NCBI RefSeq assembly: GCF_020520425.1 | Contig: NC_079487.1 | Span: 108,348,141 to 108,412,140, forward strand | DNA length: 64,000 nucleotides | Origin: Spinacia oleracea | Lineage: Eukaryota; Streptophyta; Magnoliopsida; Caryophyllales; Amaranthaceae | Direction of reading: 5' to 3' | In this document: positions 23,301 through 33,708 of the stretch, piece by piece | Numbering within the stretch: position 1 is the first letter of the stretch | Layout of the letters: every line of letters starts with the position of its first letter | Notes under the pieces: generated by a model | Databases searched by the model: none | Seen by the model: only the letters and a program-made list of their open reading frames with translations | Told to the model about the DNA's origin: nothing | Translations under genes and position numbers: made by a program

Positions 23301-26300
23301 CACCCCAGCTAAGTAAACAAATGACATGAATGGGGCAACCCAACCCCACGACTAATAGGTAGATGCTCTATTAGAGAACACACCAACGGCAACGCCGTTA
23401 CTAATTGCAGCCACAACGATGAGGCAAACAAGTAACAAAAGCAGATCTTTTGGCTGCTAGCAGCTATTATGAGTGGCAAGATTCCAAGATGTAAACTTTC
23501 TGGCTGCTAGCTGCTATTATGAAGAATTTGACAGCAAATTAGACCTCATTCACGTATATGAAGTATTTCTTTGAGAGAGGAGGATATAAAGCTTAGAGAA
23601 ATTAGAGAATGCAACCTTTTCAGTTTTCCCTGATATATTGACTTCTCATGCAGATTGTCCAACTTAAACATTAATATGATAGGACGATAGTATCCCTATA
23701 TCAAATTACTTTTCCTCCATTCTATGCTTGATTTGAATCCAAAAAGTTGCGAAACGAGCATTCAATAGATCATACATAACCAGAAATTATCAAGTCCAGA
23801 ACACCACCAAATTCCCAAGAAGAGCTTATATATAGAACACCACCAAATATCAAATGCCAAGAAGTGCATAAACACTAATACCACAAGAGGGGGAAACCAG
23901 ACCATAGGAGATCCTCTTATGGACGTTTTTTGGGACAGACATGCGCGTCTGAGGAAGACTTGTGTATTGAAAAGTTGTGAACAACCTCAGTTTTCAGATG
24001 TTTCAACAAATTAAAGAATTAGAAATTCAGGCTGGTATTTTCAGGACTCTATATAAGCATTTTTCAGGGGTTATGTCCAAACTCTGAAAGTTTCAGAAAA
24101 CCAAAGTTCCTGGAAGTATGCATCTCCATAGCTCAAGCCTTAGGCTCCGTTTGGTAGGGCGTAAAACGTTTTCATTGTAAAATGATTTTCCATGGAAAAC
24201 ATTTTTCAAAGGAAAACACAATTCCAAACTAGTTTTCCTTTGTTTGATACCTTAAAGAAAAATGGGAGAAGGTGGTGAAGATTGAGGGGAAGAAAGGAGA
24301 GGGAGGTAAGGAGGAAAAGTGGTTTCCCTCCCTTTCAAATGGAAAAGGGTTTTCCACCTTTGAGGGAGTCATGGAAAATTGGGTTTCATCCCTTACCCAA
24401 CCAAACAACGTAAAATGATTGAAAAGGGGAAAATCGTTTTCCATAAAAACGTTTTACGCCCTCCAAACGGAGCCTTAGTGACAAAACCTAGTAGGATCCA
24501 CTACAGGCAGGGCTAGGAGATAGATAGTCAGACGGTTTTCAAAAGCTCAAAGACAGAGACGAAACAATTACTCACTTGTTTTAACAAGGAATTAGAAAAT
24601 GACTTCTACCACTGGCTACTGACAAAGTTAACTTGAACTCAATAATTTAGGAGATACTGAAATAAACAATTTAGGAGATACGAAACAACAGTGCATTATA
24701 ATCAGCATCTATATAGAGAATAACATCCATTATAAATCTCCGACCTTATTCAATACATGATCAGGACCTGCGTAAAGCATCAGTCTTTGAGTACCAGCAT
24801 CCTCAGGAATTTTTCTTCCTGCAAAGAAGTAAAACACAGAACAGGAATCTAATTAGAATAGCACCCAAAAGAAATTACTGACGTAAGAGGAGGAGGGGCA
24901 TCATGAACTCAGATATACAATACCCTTGGAACGTCAATATTTTCATAATAGTATCAGAATGTAACATGGAATTAAATGGCTCTCAACATCTTGTTAATGC
25001 CTTGAAAAGTGAGAAGTAAATGGTGGAGGGTTGGAACGGAAGGGAAGTACGAGAGTAACAGGGAAGAACATGTAACCAGTGAAACTATCTGCACATAGTG
25101 TTTTTGATAGGGAATGACCACGGGGAAGTGAGTAAATTGGCTACGTTGTTGCTCCCAGATAACATGATCTTAAACATAACTCATTATTTATTATAAACAT
25201 CCATTACAATTTATAAAGGAGGACGGGAAAAGAATAAGACGCAAGTCATCTTCTCTCAGAACTCAGAAGTTCCAGATTAATATCAACATTATCAAGCATA
25301 TACATTTAGCACTAGTGACATGGGATATCTCACATAAAAAGCTATGTAAATACCTTCTTCAGTGGCAAGCTGTTTCCAAGCATTCAACTTCAACGCTCGA
25401 GTATCTGCCTAAAACGTATCGAATTAACATTAGGTTCGCAAAATGTTGAAACAAGATAGGTTACAATAGGGAATTACATCTATCACTAGCAGTTGTATCA
25501 ACTTGATCGCAACATGAATTGGTAGTTCTATCTATTTAACATTAAAGTTACCAGGTATCTATTTGAAACAAAAAGTCTTAGAACAACTATGTCACTACAT
25601 ATTTCACGAAAGTTTATCCTGAATAAAAAACTTAAAGAGTGTGGAATGAGGCAGCAGATGATCTCGGAAGCACAAAAGTAGACTGTCTGCATCAACTTCA
25701 AGTAGTCACTAATAGACAACAATGAGGTCTTTTTTAAAATAAAAAACTTAAAGAGTGGAATGAGGAGCATAAAAAATGATCAAATTTCTATAAACCATGA
25801 TACTTCAAGAGAAACAAAACAGTAAGAGAGAACCATGCTAAAATACATTGCATTAAATGTTGGGTAAGTTGCTAAATTTTCTAGCCATATCTTGTCTCCT
25901 TTCACAAATATAATTCCATAAGCGTTAGGAAGAGTCAATCACAATTTCGTTCCCAAGGGCTACAAGCACCCAGACTAAATTTCCCTTTTGTTGGATAAAG
26001 AAAGGTTTCCAAAACTAACTTGTTAACTACGAACCAAAATTCCATATACCCTGCAACCAAATTACCTTTCAAAACCAAAAAAATAAAAAGTCCACATACT
26101 CTCTGATTTAAATCCATCACACATTTAATGCAAACCTATTTTTAAGCCAACCAACTGTATCTTAGTTCTAACATTAATTCAGTTAAAAGTGATGATCGAC
26201 GGTCATAGACATTAACAAGACAACAACAAATAAATTGAAAGATGGGAATTTACCAGAACATTGTCCCAAGAAAATATAAGTCCAAATGCTTCATCGGGTT

Positions 26301-27487
26301 TCATAGCGTAGCGTATTCTTTTAAGAAATCCCTCTTGCAATTTGTCATTCAAAAAATCCTAACAACAAAGGAAACAGTATGAGCAACTCATAATTCCTTA
26401 GGAATAAAATTCAACAAAACTGTGTAATATCATCAACCAAAATAACAGCTTGTTTCGTAAGTGGCAATGAGAATAGATTTGCATGTAAATTTGCAAGGAA
26501 AATCATATACTAATGCCCCATGGTAATGCTTGTTCACCCAAGGGTATCTATTATACTACGTACTTCATAAAAGTTCAATTATCATCCGTTACCACTTTTC
26601 GAGCCTCGGCAATGTATGGCCATAGCTCCTATATAATCAAATTGCATTACCATGGACACCTAGGATGATATTTTCCTTGCAAAATACACATATAATTCAT
26701 TCCTATTACCGTCATTTATAATCACCTAACATTCCGGTAGTACTAAGCTTCAATTACATACATCAAATAAAAGTATGTTAAATATGTATGCTAATTGCTT
26801 ACCACATCAACTTTTAAGGGACCATCATGCCTGAAAGTCTCAAAACCCTCTCCATATTCAGCTCCAATAGCCTGATATCCCAAAATTAATATTTCGAATT
26901 ACCCAAATAACATAATACAAACGTAAGTAATTACATATCATGAAAATTAAAATATTCATTTACAATAAACCCAATAAAACAGTATCATAAGGGAGTAGAT
27001 TTCATAAACCCAGAAACCCCTTTTGAGAATTATCACACTAATAACTCAATAAACCTCAAACTTTTCAACTTTTAATCAAACCCACAAATAATCATAACCT
27101 AATTTCCCTAATTTAACTGAAAATCAAACAGCCAACCATTAAAGTATAAAAAATAACAAAAAAAGAAGCCTACCTCTTCCTTAAAATATTTTTCTGGAAG
27201 AAAAGGAAGGTCATTGGGATCAAAATTACAAGCGTTTCTAATCAACAGGCGCTGCTTAATTGGGTTCTGGCGCTTGCATATCTGTTTTCCAAAAAGGTTG
27301 AACAAAATTTAGACAAATTAAATTATATAAATACAAAAAGGCAAACGAGATAATAATGAAAAGAGAACAGATTTACCGGTAATTTGAGATTGCTGAGAAA
27401 TTGGGAGTCGGATAAACTAGAAGAAGAAGAAGAACAAGGTCTCTTGGGAAGTAAAGCAGAACCTCGGATAATATTGCAACAGTCCAT
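20316..27487 (-). CDS. PYRP2: Plastid HAD-family pyrimidine phosphatase of riboflavin synthesis (11 exons)
   Basis: This closely resembles the Arabidopsis plastid phosphatase that dephosphorylates 5-amino-6-(5-phospho-D-ribitylamino)uracil in riboflavin synthesis. Exons, transcript order: 27377-27487, 27174-27281, 26803-26871, 26254-26358, 25354-25408, 24745-24818, 23124-23207, 22896-23036, 22587-22652, 22075-22184, 20316-20484. All have GT-AG borders and join in frame to 363 aa. Residues 1-37 look like a transit peptide (six Ser in a row). The HAD fold includes IFSWDNVLADT (125-134, motif I), CAVVSS (224-229, motif II) and KPSKCVVFEDDPRG (275-288, motifs III-IV), and the C-terminus is PPKRKLTIDTIF. 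In motif I the position of the usual nucleophile Asp is Ser126, and only the second Asp (128) is present. Assignment rests on remembered family sequence, so the substrate is inferred. Several introns contain MITEs. Confidence 0.9.
20540..20842. mobile_element. PIF/Harbinger-type MITE in last PYRP2 intron
   Basis: The inverted ends GGCTCCGTTTGTT and AACAAACGGAGCC are flanked by TAA on both sides (20537-20539 and 20843-20845), the three-base target duplication of Harbinger elements. The interior is palindromic around GGAAAATGATTTTCC blocks. It has the same end sequence as the copy at 24143-24474. Confidence 0.85.
21070..22022. mobile_element. hAT-type non-autonomous element in last PYRP2 intron
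   Basis: It is flanked by the exact 8-bp duplication GAGCTGAT (21062-21069 and 22023-22030). The ends CTGGGAAGCAC and GTGCAACTTAG are partial inverted repeats, followed on each side by many ACGGACACG/CGTGTCCGT motifs. An 8-bp duplication fits hAT. A Stowaway-like MITE (21655-21913) lies inside, so this element is older. The open frames at 20925-21263 arise from it and are not genes. Confidence 0.7.
21655..21913. mobile_element. Stowaway-like MITE nested in the hAT-type element
   Basis: The ends CTTCCTCCGTCTTTTAATAC and GTATTAAAAGACGGAGGAAG are perfect 20-bp inverted repeats bordered by TA. It is 259 bp. The arms continue with CGCAACGTTTG and CAAACGTTGCG. The perfect termini suggest a fairly recent insertion. 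Confidence 0.88.
24143..24474. mobile_element. PIF/Harbinger-type MITE in PYRP2 intron 6
   Basis: The inverted ends GGCTCCGTTTGGTAGGGCGT and ACGCCCTCCAAACGGAGCC are flanked by TTA on both sides. TAAAACGTTTTCATTGTAAA and the complementary CGTTTTAC extend the arms. It is 332 bp with no gene, and is related to 20540-20842. Confidence 0.88.
26463..26710. mobile_element. MITE carrying a fragment of the neighbouring HMG-box gene
   Basis: Two arms of about 60-65 bp are imperfect inverted repeats. The left arm runs from GGCAATGAGAATAGATTT through TTTGCAAGGAAAAT to CCATGGTAATGC (26518-26529). The right arm runs from GCATTACCATGG (26644-26655) through ATTTTCCTTGCAAAA to CATTCCTATTACC. Between them, bases 26592-26643 match 34912-34963 of the HMG-box gene with one mismatch out of 52, and the match stops exactly where the right arm begins. 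It lies in intron 3 of the PYRP2-like gene. The outer ends and target duplication are uncertain. Confidence 0.65.
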
Positions 27488-27645
27488 TTTTGCTACTCAA
27501 CGATTCTTGGTGTTTAACATTTTTATTTATTTTACAGATTTTCGACCTCTCGAATACATTTATTTTTATTTTTATTTTTATTTTCCCTTCCTGCTATAAT
27601 ACGGGTTGATCCGTTGATGTACGTGATACAGTAATTATTAATATA

Positions 27646-30600
27646 TAGATAGGTATGCACCCATCTATATATGCATATGCAGTGAAACGACTGTGTTTCA
27701 TCAATAAGAAATCACGCGCCTATATCACATGCTCATTTTCTCTCTCCTCTAACCTCTGCCCATCTTCTCTCACCATTTTCTCTCTCATCAAAACCTCTCA
27801 CTCTCTTTCCTCCATTGATGCGCCATCGTCGATATGATGTGCTCACTCTTTCTTTCCGCCGCTAACGCCTACTCCGATTTTCTTCCAACGTTGCCGACGA
27901 TATGCCGTCGAAAGCCGATCTATTACTGTTCTTCGTCGATCGCGACGCTTGAGAGGCTTCCTACCTACGACGATCTGTTGACCAAATCGATCGGAGATTG
28001 CTGAAGATTGCACCGTCTTTCGGCAGAGAGGCAGGGCTTCGAACCGTAGATCCAAGACTTTTTCTCGTTCTCGCATTGCCATTGAAGGTAACTCATACTT
28101 TTAAGTTTTAACCATCTCCTTTTTTTTCTTTCCCACAATTTATGCGTTTTTATGCACATTAATCTCACCTTTTTTTTCTAGCTTCATCATTTTCTCAATC
28201 AATCTCTCGTATTAGTATGGCCGCTTCATGTTTGTTTTGATCAGATTCCTTAATTTATTGTTCAATTGATTTTAAATTTCAAGTGTTAAAATAAATAAAT
28301 TAATTAATTTTGTTGACTGATTTGGCTTTCATCTTTAGTTATGGGAGTGTTGCAAGAGGGAGAGGTGTGCTCATGGTGCCAATAATATTTTGAAGAAAGC
28401 TATATTGATTGGAGTGGTGTGTAATTTCTATTTCTCTTTCATTTCCTTTTATTTTTGTCGATTAATTTCTTATTTTTGGTGGTTGTACTTGTGATAGTTA
28501 TTGCTATATATTTATTCACAAATAATAACATTTTTATGTGATGTTCAGTTTTTAAACTCTCGTTTTCAAATTATAAAGAATCATGTTCAATTTTACACAA
28601 AATCATGTTCAACTAAATTTAACTACATTTGTTAATTTTGATATTGTTGTTGTTGGTGGTATTGTGGTTAGGATTGTTGTTATGTATGATAGTTCACAAA
28701 TAATAAGATTTTTGTGCGATGTTTAGTTTTTCAACTCTCGTGTTCAACTTATAAACAATCATGTTCAATTTTACACAAAATCATGTTCAAATAAATTTAA
28801 ATTGTAAAATTAATATATGTTCAATATTTTTGTGTGATGTTTAGTTTCTCAACTCTCGTGTTCAATTTATAAAGAATCATGTTCAATTTACACAAAATCA
28901 TGTTCAACTAATTTCAACACTTTTGTGTGATGTTAATTATTTTTATTTTTTGAACAATATATGATGTGATTATCTATCAATTATGTTTTGCACCAAAAAC
29001 ATCTATTTAATTATGTAATTTGTGTAATTGTGAAATGTTAACTCAAGTTGCATTGCTTAACTTTTGGTTGTGATATGGATTAATTTCATTAATCATAGTA
29101 ATTATTATTAGCTTCATCTAATTTACGTTGATAATATCGTTGAACAAATATTTTGTTCTTTTAGAAATGATTAATTTGCTACTTTGTTAGGCTTGATTTT
29201 GAGTGATGTTCAGTTTTTCAACTCTCCTGTTCAACCTATAAAAAATCATATTCAACTTATAAAACTATAATATGTTCAATACTTTTGTGTGATATTCAAT
29301 TTCTCAAGTCGTATGTTCAACTTATACAAAATCACGTTCATCTAAATTTAACTTATTTTTTAAAAATTTAACTTATTAAACTAATATATGTTCAATACTT
29401 TTCTGTGATGTTCGGTTTCTCAAGCCTTATGTTCAACTTATATAAAATTGTGTCAACTAAATTTAACTTATAAAACTAATATATGTTCAATACCTTTGTG
29501 TGATGTTCGATTTCTGGGTTTGTAAATTTAAATTATTGTTAAAATATTTAATACTCGATTCTGGAGTAAATGCGTCTAAATCAATAATAGGTGACTTTTT
29601 TTTAGTTCCTAAAAAAAATCACATATTATTCATGGTTATGTTCAATTTTTAAAACTCAATGTTCAGTTTTAGAAATTTAATGTTCATACTATGTTTGATA
29701 TCCTGTCAAGTTCATTTTTAATTAAAAACAGATGATCATTAATTCTTTACTAAAAGATCATTTCAGATTGTATAAGCATGTGTTCATTATTCTTTACTAA
29801 AAATTGGCACTCTCTAAATATTAATGTTCAGTTTATAACTCATCATGTTCAACTTATAAAAGATGATGTTTATAAAAGACGATGTTCACAAATAAGAACA
29901 CTTTTGAGTGATGTTTAGTTTTTCAAGTCTTATGTTCAACTTATACAAAATCATGTTCAACTAAATTTAACTTATAAAACTAATATATGATTAATACTTT
30001 TGTGAGATGTTCAGTTTCTCAAGTCTCATGTTCAACTTATAAATAATTATGTACAGAATCATGTTCAACTAAAGGCAAGCAACAACAGTAATAAGCGAAT
30101 GTTTATTATTCTTTACTAAAAGATAAAAAGTGGCGCTGTCTAAATATTGTCATGTTCGGTTTATAATTCTTCATGTTCAACTTATAAAAGATGATGTTCA
30201 CAAATAAGAACACTTTTGTGTGATGTTCAGTTTCTCAAGTCTCATGTTCAACTTATAAATAATCATGTTCAACTAAATTCAACTTATAAAACTATGATAT
30301 GTTCATAAATAAGAACAGTTTTGTACTTTTGTGTGATGTTCAGTTTCTCAAATCATATATTCAACTTGTATAGAATAATGTTCAACTAACAACATTATGA
30401 TTTTTCTGCAGGAAGGAAAAAGTTAATATGAATGCGCCAACAAAAGAGAAAAAAACGATTTAGAAATGGAAGATGTGGTATTAAGAGAGGCTGCAAGAAT
30501 TGAAGGCGGAAGCAACAAGAAAAAAATTATGCAAATAAGGAAGCCGATAGAAAGAGAAGAGACCGGTGTAGCGAAAAAAGTGGAAGTCGAAAGGAAGCGG

Positions 30601-30949
30601 AAAAATTAGAAGCATATAGAAAAAGAAAATAGGCAGCAACAACTAAAATAGAGGAAACATATAGAAAATTAATGACATGTTCATTAAATTCCTTTAAATG
30701 TCCATTTTTTTGTTTATTATGTGTGCTTGCAGCTTACTCAAATAATGAGATATTTTTTTTGGAAAACAAGCGTGATAAAAAGTTTTTTTAAAAAATGAAA
30801 TTTAAAAATTTAAATTTAAAATTTAAAATTTAAAATTAAAATTTAAAATTTAAAACTGCAAATTAAAAATATGAAACAGGAAGGCTGAAACTTTCAAAAC
30901 GAAGCATCTGAAACGCATATGCATGCAAAATTGCATGCATACCTATGCA
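27646..30949. mobile_element. Candidate large non-autonomous DNA element full of ATGTTCA repeats
   Basis: Sequences near the two ends are related in inverse orientation: ATAGGTATGCA...GCATATGCAGTG at 27650-27690 and, in reverse complement, the same motifs at 30915-30950. Inside, 27730-28090 looks like a CT-rich 5' leader ending in a plausible splice donor (GAAG|GTAACT). 28490-30400 is a degenerate tandem array, and 30411-30650 is purine-rich sequence after a plausible acceptor (TGCAG). No long open frame exists. A MULE-like element with a captured, possibly spliced transcript is one reading. The ends need confirmation. Confidence 0.4.
28490..30400. repeat. Degenerate ~90-120-bp tandem array rich in ATGTTCA
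   Basis: A unit of the type TTTTGTGTGATGTTCAGTTT, CTCAAGTCTCATGTTCAACT, TATAAATAATCATGTTCAAC, AAATTTAACTTATAAAACTA recurs about a dozen times. TGTGATGTT starts fall near 28538, 28713, 28829, 29280, 29398, 29490, 29995, 30210 and 30325. It has the unequal spacing of an old or gappy array. No coding potential is apparent. Confidence 0.7.
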
Positions 30950-32017
30950 GCCAAAAATTTGGGCGTGATACAGTATCACATGTGGATAATGTGACGAATC
31001 TTTGAGATTTTGGGGTAAAGACTCGAGAGTTTATCCTTAATCTCTGTTCTACCTAACGATGGATGTGACGGGCCGGTCCGGGCCAGTCTTCTATTTGAAC
31101 GGGCCCGAGCCACACCAAGGCTACTTGTATCGTGCCGTGCCGAAATTTTAAAAATGGGGTTCAGGTCTATGTGTCCTCATGCCGAGCCGTTGTGTCTAAC
31201 TGTCTAACCCATTTATTAAATTTACAGTGTTTTATCGTGTGACTTGCTTTTCAAAAAAAGTACGTCCCAAGCCCGCCCCACGAATTCATGCATATGTCGG
31301 GTCGGGATCTTTTCGTGCTGCGTCGGGCTTCTGGCCGCCCCAGCCCACATCCAACTTTAATTCTAACACTACGGAGTACGGATGAACGTATAAGATTTGT
31401 AACGGATGAACGTATAAGATTTGTATTAGATCTTTGACTCTGTGGTGTCTGTATAAAATAGTTATGTACTACTAAAGTGTTAAATTTGTTTAAATAGAAA
31501 AAAATATTAATTATAAAAAAATCATTTCAAGCAAAACACAAATTCTTATTTACAAAGGATGTACAATAAATATTGTACACCGAAGTAAAAGTTAACTCAA
31601 AATATTTAAAAGTTAAGCTTATATGTGTAAAAGTTATCTATTTTTTTGTGATAAATTTTTTCATTTCAGTAAAAACATATTTCTTCAAAACCACTAATAA
31701 TGTATAAAATTAATCATTTAATCATTTCTATCAACTTTTTTTTACTAATATAAAAGTTAATCAAAACTAGGTTAAAGTTACAAAAAGATGGGTAAAAGTT
31801 ATCTTAGTGTACAATAAATTTATTGTACACCTTGTGCGCGCAAGACCTTTTGCAAACAAAAATGATAGGTCTTTCCATTGATCTAATCAACTACGTATTT
31901 GTTATGAAGTATAAAATTCAAAAAAAGTACCACACGTCCACACACATCCTATACCTAAACGCTAGTTCCTTGTAGAAGTACCTCGTTGGACCTATTCACA
32001 TATGTCGGCCAACAAGT
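30950..32017. other. Intergenic DNA with degraded repeats
   Basis: 31060-31350 is GC-richer and made of CGGGCC/GGCCCG and GTGCCGTGCCG-like motifs in both orientations, resembling a degraded inverted-repeat element. 31556-31830 is bounded by two near copies of GTACAATAAATTTATTGTAC (31562 and 31811), likely termini of an AT-rich MITE. No gene was found. Confidence 0.4.
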
Positions 32018-32028
32018 AACTCATTTGT

Positions 32029-32564
32029 GAGGTGGTTCCCGCCCATCACGGGCGCCTTCAAACTCAATTTCGACGGTTCGTGCAAGTCCTCTTCAGCGGC
32101 AGCAGGCATTATTATCAGAGATAAAGGGGGAAACGATCTTAGCAAAGGCTTTTAATTTAGGAGATACTCAAGTTTTTATGGAAGAAGCAATGGCTCTTCA
32201 CAAAGGTGTTCAAGAAGCAATTCGGCTAGGTATTCAGAACCTTCAAATAGAGGGTGACAACCTTCTAGTCATCAACGCTCTGAAAGGTACCTGAAAAGTC
32301 CCCTAAAAGCTTCAAAACATTATTCAAGATATCAAGACACTCCTTCACAGTCTTCACAGTGTTCATATCCAACACGTCTTTAGAGAAGCTAACAGAGCTG
32401 CGGATTGGATTGCTAATGTAGGTCACTTGATTGTTGAGCCCATGTGTATTATCCCTAGTTCCAGCCTGAGTTTAGATGACATTGTTACTAGTGATTACTT
32501 AGGAGTCACCATCGTGCGGAGGGGTTCCTAAGCTTTTTTCTTTACTTTGTAAAAAAAAAAAAAA
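32029..32564 (+). pseudogene. 5'-truncated L1-type LINE, RNase H end only
   Basis: The translation shows GAFKLNFDGSCKSSSAAAGI, then after a frameshift near 32130 AFNLGDTQVFMEEAMALHKG, LQIEGDNLLVINAL and FREANRAADWIANVGH. This is the plant LINE-associated RNase H domain in its usual order. It ends in 14 or more A and is flanked by the exact 11-bp duplication AACTCATTTGT (32018-32028 and 32565-32575). The frameshift and a stop (TGA near 32293) make it non-functional. It is a typical dead-on-arrival LINE copy made by target-primed reverse transcription. Confidence 0.85.
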
Positions 32565-32576
32565 AACTCATTTGTA

Positions 32577-32830
32577 GTTTTTTTTGGTTCGAATGACCAA
32601 TAAGGACATTACAATTTATATGTGTGAGTTTACGACCTATCATGTCATGTTGATAATATATACATCTTCGGCGAATGGACTGATCTCACGCGAGAGTTTG
32701 CATGGGTACCTCGATGGGAAGCATCCCTCCCATTTGAGATTTTTTGCATACCCAAGCCTCGAACCTGAAACCTTGATTAAGGATCAAGAGGTACTTAACC
32801 ACTCTTGTCAACCTCAATTGAGAAAAAGAT
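32577..32830 (-). mobile_element. tRNA-derived SINE (minus orientation), probable
   Basis: On the minus strand, GACAAGAGTGGTTAAGTACC (A-box region) and CAGGTTTCAGGTTCGAGGC (B-box-like) are followed by a body ending CATTGGTCATTCGAACC and a run of A (T run at 32577-32585). The end resembles the SINE at 13465-13600. No clear target duplication was seen. Confidence 0.5.
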
Positions 32831-32921
32831 GTATTGCTACCACATGCCTTTGTCTTGTGTGTTTGATGGGCCATTGCTTGGAACATGGTGCTCTTTGTGC
32901 TATGAAGTATTTTGTATATTT

Positions 32922-33080
32922 CCATGAAGTAGAAGATAGTCGTCCTGTTATCGTTTTGGGTCAATTGAAAACAACCTCTCTGCAATTACAGGTGTAAGAT
33001 TGCGTACGTCCGACCCCCTATCCCGCTTGTCGCGGGAGCCTCTTTAATGCAATGATGTAATGATAATGATGATAATGATG
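32922..33080 (+). mobile_element. SINE with 20-bp target duplication
   Basis: It is flanked by the exact repeat ATGAAGTATTTTGTATATTT (32902-32921 and 33081-33100). The body contains CAACCTCTCTGCAATTACAG, GTAAGATTGCGTACGTCCGA and CGCTTGTCGCGGGAGCCTC. This is a 3' module known from many plant tRNA-derived SINEs. It ends in a simple TGATAATGA-type tail rather than poly(A). Its head lacks a clear A box, so the copy may be 5' truncated. Confidence 0.85.
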
Positions 33081-33100
33081 ATGAAGTATTTTGTATATTT

Positions 33101-33708
33101 TAGGGGATGTGAAAGGAGCATTTTGTTCGGTTGAACTTATGCACAAAGTACACGGAAGAAAACGAGTTTGAGAAAACTGAAAATCCAAAAGTATATACAA
33201 GGTTGTGAAATTGATTCTCTCCACAGGCATAGTCTAACAGTGCATACAGTCTTAAGATAAAACTATTTTAACTCGTGTGTTTGCCTTTTCAAAATATATG
33301 TGGCGATCCAGTCTTGGAAATTTCAATAGACATCAACACACCACTGCTTAGACTTTCAGTACAAAATGGAGTACTAGGCAAAAATTTACAGTGGGCCCGA
33401 ACTTATTCAAAGCCTCAAAAGGGCAAAATTGGAGTAAAGTCTACCCACAAAATGACCCAATTACTACTACTACCAATCACTAATTACTAATTTAGTAGTA
33501 CTCCGTACTTGATTAGTGCTAATTGCTAAAGCATACATCAAAAGCCAGGGAAATATATAGACATCGATCAAACCCTGTACATGAATTCCTAGACTATACA
33601 ATAGCCAAAAAGACTTGCCTTGGTGAAAGTAGGTTAAGCCAACCGAAATCCTAAGACCATGCATAAGCTTCTTTTGATATCGGATAAGCCAATCCTATCT
33701 ACATCAAT
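33101..33708. other. Intergenic DNA, 3' flank of the HMG-box gene
   Basis: No repeat or gene was recognised. The 3' UTR of the minus-strand gene ending at 33709 should lie in the right part. Confidence 0.4.

Noticed and set aside
27843..28168. Minus-strand basic frames of 67-79 codons near the start of the ATGTTCA element
   Set aside because: They are antisense to a CT-rich leader-like sequence, two frames overlap each other, and no family resemblance or splice structure supports them.
32584..32997. 137-codon plus-strand frame as a gene
   Set aside because: It spans a minus-strand SINE and a plus-strand SINE with their flanking sequence, so its continuity is accidental.
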